From: Vibrio hepatarius
Lineage (GTDB): Bacteria; Pseudomonadota; Gammaproteobacteria; Enterobacterales; Vibrionaceae
Direction of reading: 5' to 3'
DNA: 64,000 nucleotides
NCBI RefSeq assembly: GCF_001274785.1
Contig: NZ_LHPI01000001.1
Location: 744,001 to 808,000, forward strand
Of this stretch, positions 61,186 to 64,000 are shown piece by piece. The stretch's first letter is position 1. Each line of letters starts with the position of its first letter. The translations under genes were made by a program, and so were the position numbers. The notes below the pieces were generated by a model. The model searched no databases. It was not told the DNA's origin and saw nothing but the letters and a program-made list of their open reading frames with translations.

Positions 61186-62763
61186 TCATTGCTTTGAAGT
61201 CTTATTTCTTTCATCTATTAAGCTAACCACACTACTGGACTGCCCCGTTGGCTCTAAATATACCGAAACCGATTCTTCGTGTTCTACCGTTTTAACATTC
61301 ATGTTGAAGTATGTATGTTCAATTTTGAGAAAATCAAAACTTGTTCCAAAAACGGTAGGGATTGGACTGTTTTCTACAAAAGAAATCCTATCAAGTGGGA
61401 ATTCACTTCCCTGATTGGGTAACCGTTCGTAATGTTCTTTTGGCATTGAAAAGTCAAATGAGCCGACATCAGTGCCACTCGTGTGAATATCCCCCTCAGT
61501 CAATACGCTAGCGGTTGTAAGTGCTTTAAACTCATTTTCGGGGATTTCAAAGCCACAAAAAGTTGGCTCTGGTAGTTTGAAGTGAGACGAAAGTTTTTTA
61601 ACGCAATCCACGACATGGACTAACTCTCCAATGCTGGCAAAAAAACGTTTTGTTTCACTAGAGAAATCTTTTTCGGCCTCAAATGGATTGAGTTCATGTC
61701 CCTCTTCGAACTCAATACTGACCCCTAAGATACCGCCATTCAGCAAAATATCTTTTGCAGACAGAAGTCTCTTAAAGTACGGAATTTTGTTTAGGCTTTT
61801 ATTACCCCATTGCTCAACAGATGCGACGAAGTTGTATTGGAGAGTCCCTTTGTTTGCGTCATAGAACATTGTGATCTTGAGGAATTTGTTGAAAGCATAA
61901 GCCGTAAACTTAATCCCATTGTCCAAAATGTATTGCTTTCCGTTGAACTCACCTAAGTAAAGATGTTTGCCATTCAATATCGCGTATAACGACAATTTAA
62001 TTTTGGTGGCATGTGGTTCTATTCGAAGCTCACCACTTTCACCGAGGCCATCAGTAACCGCTTCGAAAAGTTTAGAACCTGAAAACGAAATTGAACTCGT
62101 AGGTATCGTTACAGGCTTACCGGATGTTCTCATTTCTTTGAGTTGGCTATCGAAAGCTCGACCAGTCTGGCGATCCATTGTCACCTTTACACTGACATTC
62201 TCAGCGATTGGTGTAATAAGTGTTTGGGTATTACCATTTATGACATTTGTTTGAACTGAAAACCTGTTGTCTAGTTGACTTAAATGCTTGTCAAAATGCT
62301 TGACTGCCATAGCACCTTTATTGAATAGCGCTGCAGGGTCTCGACCTCCGACATAGTTTAAAGTTTCAGCTATAGCTCTAGTCTCAATTTCGTCCTTTGG
62401 AAGCATCTGTTTTCCGACATTACTTCTTACATATTCAATGGTTTGGCTTTTCCAACTATTGAGTAATACCACTGAATATGAATCCGCATCGTCATCTATC
62501 AACCGCGAACAGGTTGAGCAAAGCCATATACCATTCTCATAGGCTCGCCTTTCATCCTTTGTTTGAACTGGGTTATATCGTGGCCCACCAGGAGCAGCAG
62601 CACATATATGAGCGGCAACCCCTAGGTTTAACGTTTTGTCCTTATCGGATACAGATGCAACAGTTAAAACACGACAGTCAGGATTTGAACAAAGACCAGC
62701 AACATTTTCTCTTAATGTGGTGATTGTACTTTTTAGGAAATCATGTCTTGGGTGGCTATTCAT
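61186..62763 (-). CDS. HNH-type nuclease-like protein, defence-like accessory gene
   Basis: About 525 residues from ATG 62763 (AGGATG 13 bases upstream); a longer frame to 62796 lacks a ribosome site. Residues 20-100 carry an HNH-like zinc module: Cys25/Cys30 (LCSNPDC), GVAAHICAAAPGGPRYN (His52), YENGIWLCSTCSRLID (Asn77, Cys82, Cys85). This pattern is frequent in phage-defence and island proteins. In this copy the residue after the second CxxC is Ser rather than His. The remaining 420 residues are beta-rich with no family I recognise and may be a sensor or effector. The gene is clearly lower in GC than its neighbours, a sign of transfer. Confidence 0.65.
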   Translation of the reverse strand: MNSHPRHDFLKSTITTLRENVAGLCSNPDCRVLTVASVSDKDKTLNLGVAAHICAAAPGGPRYNPVQTKDERRAYENGIWLCSTCSRLIDDDADSYSVVLLNSWKSQTIEYVRSNVGKQMLPKDEIETRAIAETLNYVGGRDPAALFNKGAMAVKHFDKHLSQLDNRFSVQTNVINGNTQTLITPIAENVSVKVTMDRQTGRAFDSQLKEMRTSGKPVTIPTSSISFSGSKLFEAVTDGLGESGELRIEPHATKIKLSLYAILNGKHLYLGEFNGKQYILDNGIKFTAYAFNKFLKITMFYDANKGTLQYNFVASVEQWGNKSLNKIPYFKRLLSAKDILLNGGILGVSIEFEEGHELNPFEAEKDFSSETKRFFASIGELVHVVDCVKKLSSHFKLPEPTFCGFEIPENEFKALTTASVLTEGDIHTSGTDVGSFDFSMPKEHYERLPNQGSEFPLDRISFVENSPIPTVFGTSFDFLKIEHTYFNMNVKTVEHEESVSVYLEPTGQSSSVVSLIDERNKTSKQ

Positions 62764-62880
62764 TTTATATGGATCATCCTTTAAAACCTTGAACATAAAA
62801 TAACGTATGTTGTGTTCTGTTTTCTATAACTTTCATCCACTTTTGAGGTTTGAGAAAACTTCATTCAATCCACCACTTGG

Positions 62881-63318
62881 ATGCCAGATATGACCATCAT
62901 AACTTATTTATCACTTTGCTTTGAACTGCCAGCGGGTAGCGATGGCCGCCAGTTTAACAACGACAACCCAACCGCCGTTCTAGAGCACTTCAAAAACAAA
63001 AAGCGCCAAATCCCACTCGATATCGAGCACGCTACCGAACTCAATGGCCCGAAAGACGAAGCTGCTCCTGCACAAGGTTGGTTGAGCGATCTTGAAATGA
63101 TCGACGGTGAAACCTAGGCACCCGTTGCACTCAGTTCAGACGGTGAACGCCTCATCGAAAATGAGAACTACAAGTAGATCATCCCTGCGTTCTTGCACAA
63201 CAAAGACGGGCAAATCATCGGTATTAGTATTGTCGGCCTCACCAAATACTATCAGGTTCAAGTCTTGCTTTTTTCTTGGCGGAGTTTCCTATACTTGAAG
63301 TTATCCATTAATTACTAA
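62881..63318 (+). pseudogene. Decayed Mu-like phage I-protein gene with two in-frame TAG codons
   Basis: In one frame, 62881-63318, a protein like the Mu I (protease/scaffold) protein can be read: LPAGSDGRQFN, IPLDIEHATELNGPKDEAAPAQGWL, then TAG at 63115, APVALSSDGERLIENENYK, TAG at 63175, IIPAFLHNKDGQIIGISIVGL. Mu I is about 360 residues; only the first 140 or so remain and the 3' end is replaced by unrelated DNA. No other Mu genes are present, so this is a prophage relic. The two TAGs sit where relatives have Trp/Tyr-type residues. Confidence 0.6.
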
Positions 63319-63444
63319 TTTAGTAATGTAACTAACAAGGTTTTGTCCAGAGGTGTGCCAGCGCCGATTACGGCAAACACACTTTTGCCCCATAGTTTGT
63401 TACACCTTTAAATAGTTTAAAGGGACAGGCACCATAAACCGCTC

Positions 63445-63714
63445 TCAGTAAGGCGCTCCACCGCACGATTCTAAGCCTATGCACATATGAGGAAAGTTTG
63501 ATATGGTAGTGAGCAATTTAGAGCGGCTCACCGACTTGTGCAGAACGACTTTACCTTTTACGTCAACGACATGAATACTAAAGTGATTTTTAGCTAAGTC
63601 GATACCGCCAAAATTAAGAATAATCAGACATGGTGCCTCCGGTTTAAGCAATGACCACATGAGTGTGGCAGATCCTCGGGAGGGGAAATCCATGTCTTTT
63701 GTTATAAGATTCAA
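63445..63714 (-). mobile_element. IS110-family transposase 5' remnant
   Basis: The frame reads FGGIDLAKNHFSIHVVDVKGK and IGLESCGGA, the N-terminal DEDD (D-x-A-K) segment of IS110 transposases. It stops after about 55 residues of a normally 320- to 400-residue protein. The likely start is also frameshifted: ATGTCTGATTATTCTTAA gives a short stop. The upstream noncoding end of the element runs to about 63714. The element is dead. The 63319-63444 stretch before it holds no gene; it contains the motif GGGACAGGCACC at its right. Confidence 0.7.
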
Positions 63715-63742
63715 TGAATTATAAGGAAAATGGAGAAAAAGG

Positions 63743-64000
63743 ATGACAAAATCGAGCAGGCGGCTGGTGTCCCTGAGCGTCGTGCTTTTTTTGGGGCTTG
63801 TGGGCTACTACATGATAATGGATGAGCCTCTCAAAGACTTTGTCGACTTTGAGCAACTTGAAAATATCGACGGCCGCTTTCATCTACGTGGTGAGACCGA
63901 ACCCTATAGCGGTAAGGCCAAGTATTTCAGCGATGAGGGGTGGCTAGAGGAGGAGACTACGTTAAGTCAGGGTAAGCTTAACGGCGAGCTGCTGGTGTTT
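63743..64000 (+). CDS. Partial CDS, membrane-anchored MORN/YwqK-type protein
   Basis: An open frame from ATG 63743 runs off the right edge (86 codons visible). The N-terminus (RRLVSLSVVLFLGLVGYYM) is an uncleaved signal anchor or signal peptide. Then repeats of the YwqK/MORN_2 type appear: YSGKAKYFSDEGWLEEETTL and GKLNGELLVF. GGAG stands before the ATG. Codon use is GC-richer than the neighbours and it follows an IS110 remnant, so it looks acquired. MORN_2 proteins include immunity-like partners, but no toxin is visible in the window. Confidence 0.65.
   Translation, partial: MTKSSRRLVSLSVVLFLGLVGYYMIMDEPLKDFVDFEQLENIDGRFHLRGETEPYSGKAKYFSDEGWLEEETTLSQGKLNGELLVF

Noticed and set aside
63319..63440. 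Possible integron attC-like repeat (TAACTAACAA ... TTTGTTAC)
   Set aside because: The core sites do not match RYYYAAC and GTTRRRY, the arms do not pair well, and no cassette-like gene order follows.
63730..63825. Alternative 31-codon frame starting at ATG 63730 before the MORN-type gene
   Set aside because: It has a plausible ribosome site, but a short charged product without motifs. The frame from 63743 has a signal sequence and repeats.

Overview
The window reads as a Vibrio genome, most likely the smaller chromosome (chromosome II) of a Harveyi-clade species such as V. parahaemolyticus or V. alginolyticus. That placement rests on recognised gene content (NADH-type FabV, a NarQ-NarP pair beside napFDABC, a second peptide deformylase, PxpABC, TerC, SgrR, many c-di-GMP proteins, several Vibrio-type small unknown families) and a GC content in the mid 40s. 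No alignment was run, so the species is an inference. No rRNA, tRNA or CRISPR array was seen.

Layout. 1-0.7 kb: edge of an unidentified minus-strand gene with a structured 5' leader, then a phage-type HTH protein. 0.87-8.2 kb: yciH, a small unknown, an orphan tyrosine recombinase, D-Ala-D-Ala ligase, a SPOR lipoprotein, the acyl-CoA synthetase/acetyltransferase PatZ and a LysR regulator. 8.3-10.6 kb: a Fur-box-controlled TonB receptor. 10.7-16.9 kb: several small proteins, SgrR, a thioesterase, an M48 lipoprotein protease, an M50 protease and PhnA. 17.2-22.7 kb: TerC preceded by a yybP-ykoY (Mn2+) riboswitch, two tiny membrane ORFs, a 5'-nucleotidase without signal peptide, and a YbjD-type OLD nuclease.

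22.9-40.1 kb is largely about anaerobic life: LysR plus a FocA-CBS fusion channel, cytochrome b561/YceI, deformylase, a lipase, an EAL protein, DcuC, NarP-NarQ and napFDABC with a 45-residue TIGR02808-type membrane protein. NarQ-NarP would sense nitrate/nitrite and control the divergent nap operon; DcuC and FocA handle dicarboxylates and formate in fermentative or fumarate-respiring cells.

40.2-59.0 kb: galE, a three-gene overlapping operon (TonB-receptor-like protein, YfiR, PAS-GGDEF diguanylate cyclase) that looks like a YfiBNR-type signalling module, pxpABC for 5-oxoproline, an FAD oxidoreductase, a cluster of DnaA-like boxes, the YbbA/YbbP ABC exporter divergent from tesA, fabV, a GAF-EAL protein and an ABC-class ATPase.

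59.1-64.0 kb is accessory in character: a SatD-like protein carrying a cyclase-like fold signature and an HTH, preceded by four near-identical 18-bp palindromes and followed by a DUF3307 membrane protein; an HNH-type protein of defence-like appearance; a decayed Mu-like I-protein gene with two in-frame TAG codons; an IS110 remnant; and the start of a MORN/YwqK-type gene running off the edge. The most promising candidate for an undescribed system is the SatD/DUF3307 pair with its operator array, followed by the TonB-receptor/YfiR/GGDEF operon and the small ORF nested in the Mn2+ riboswitch.
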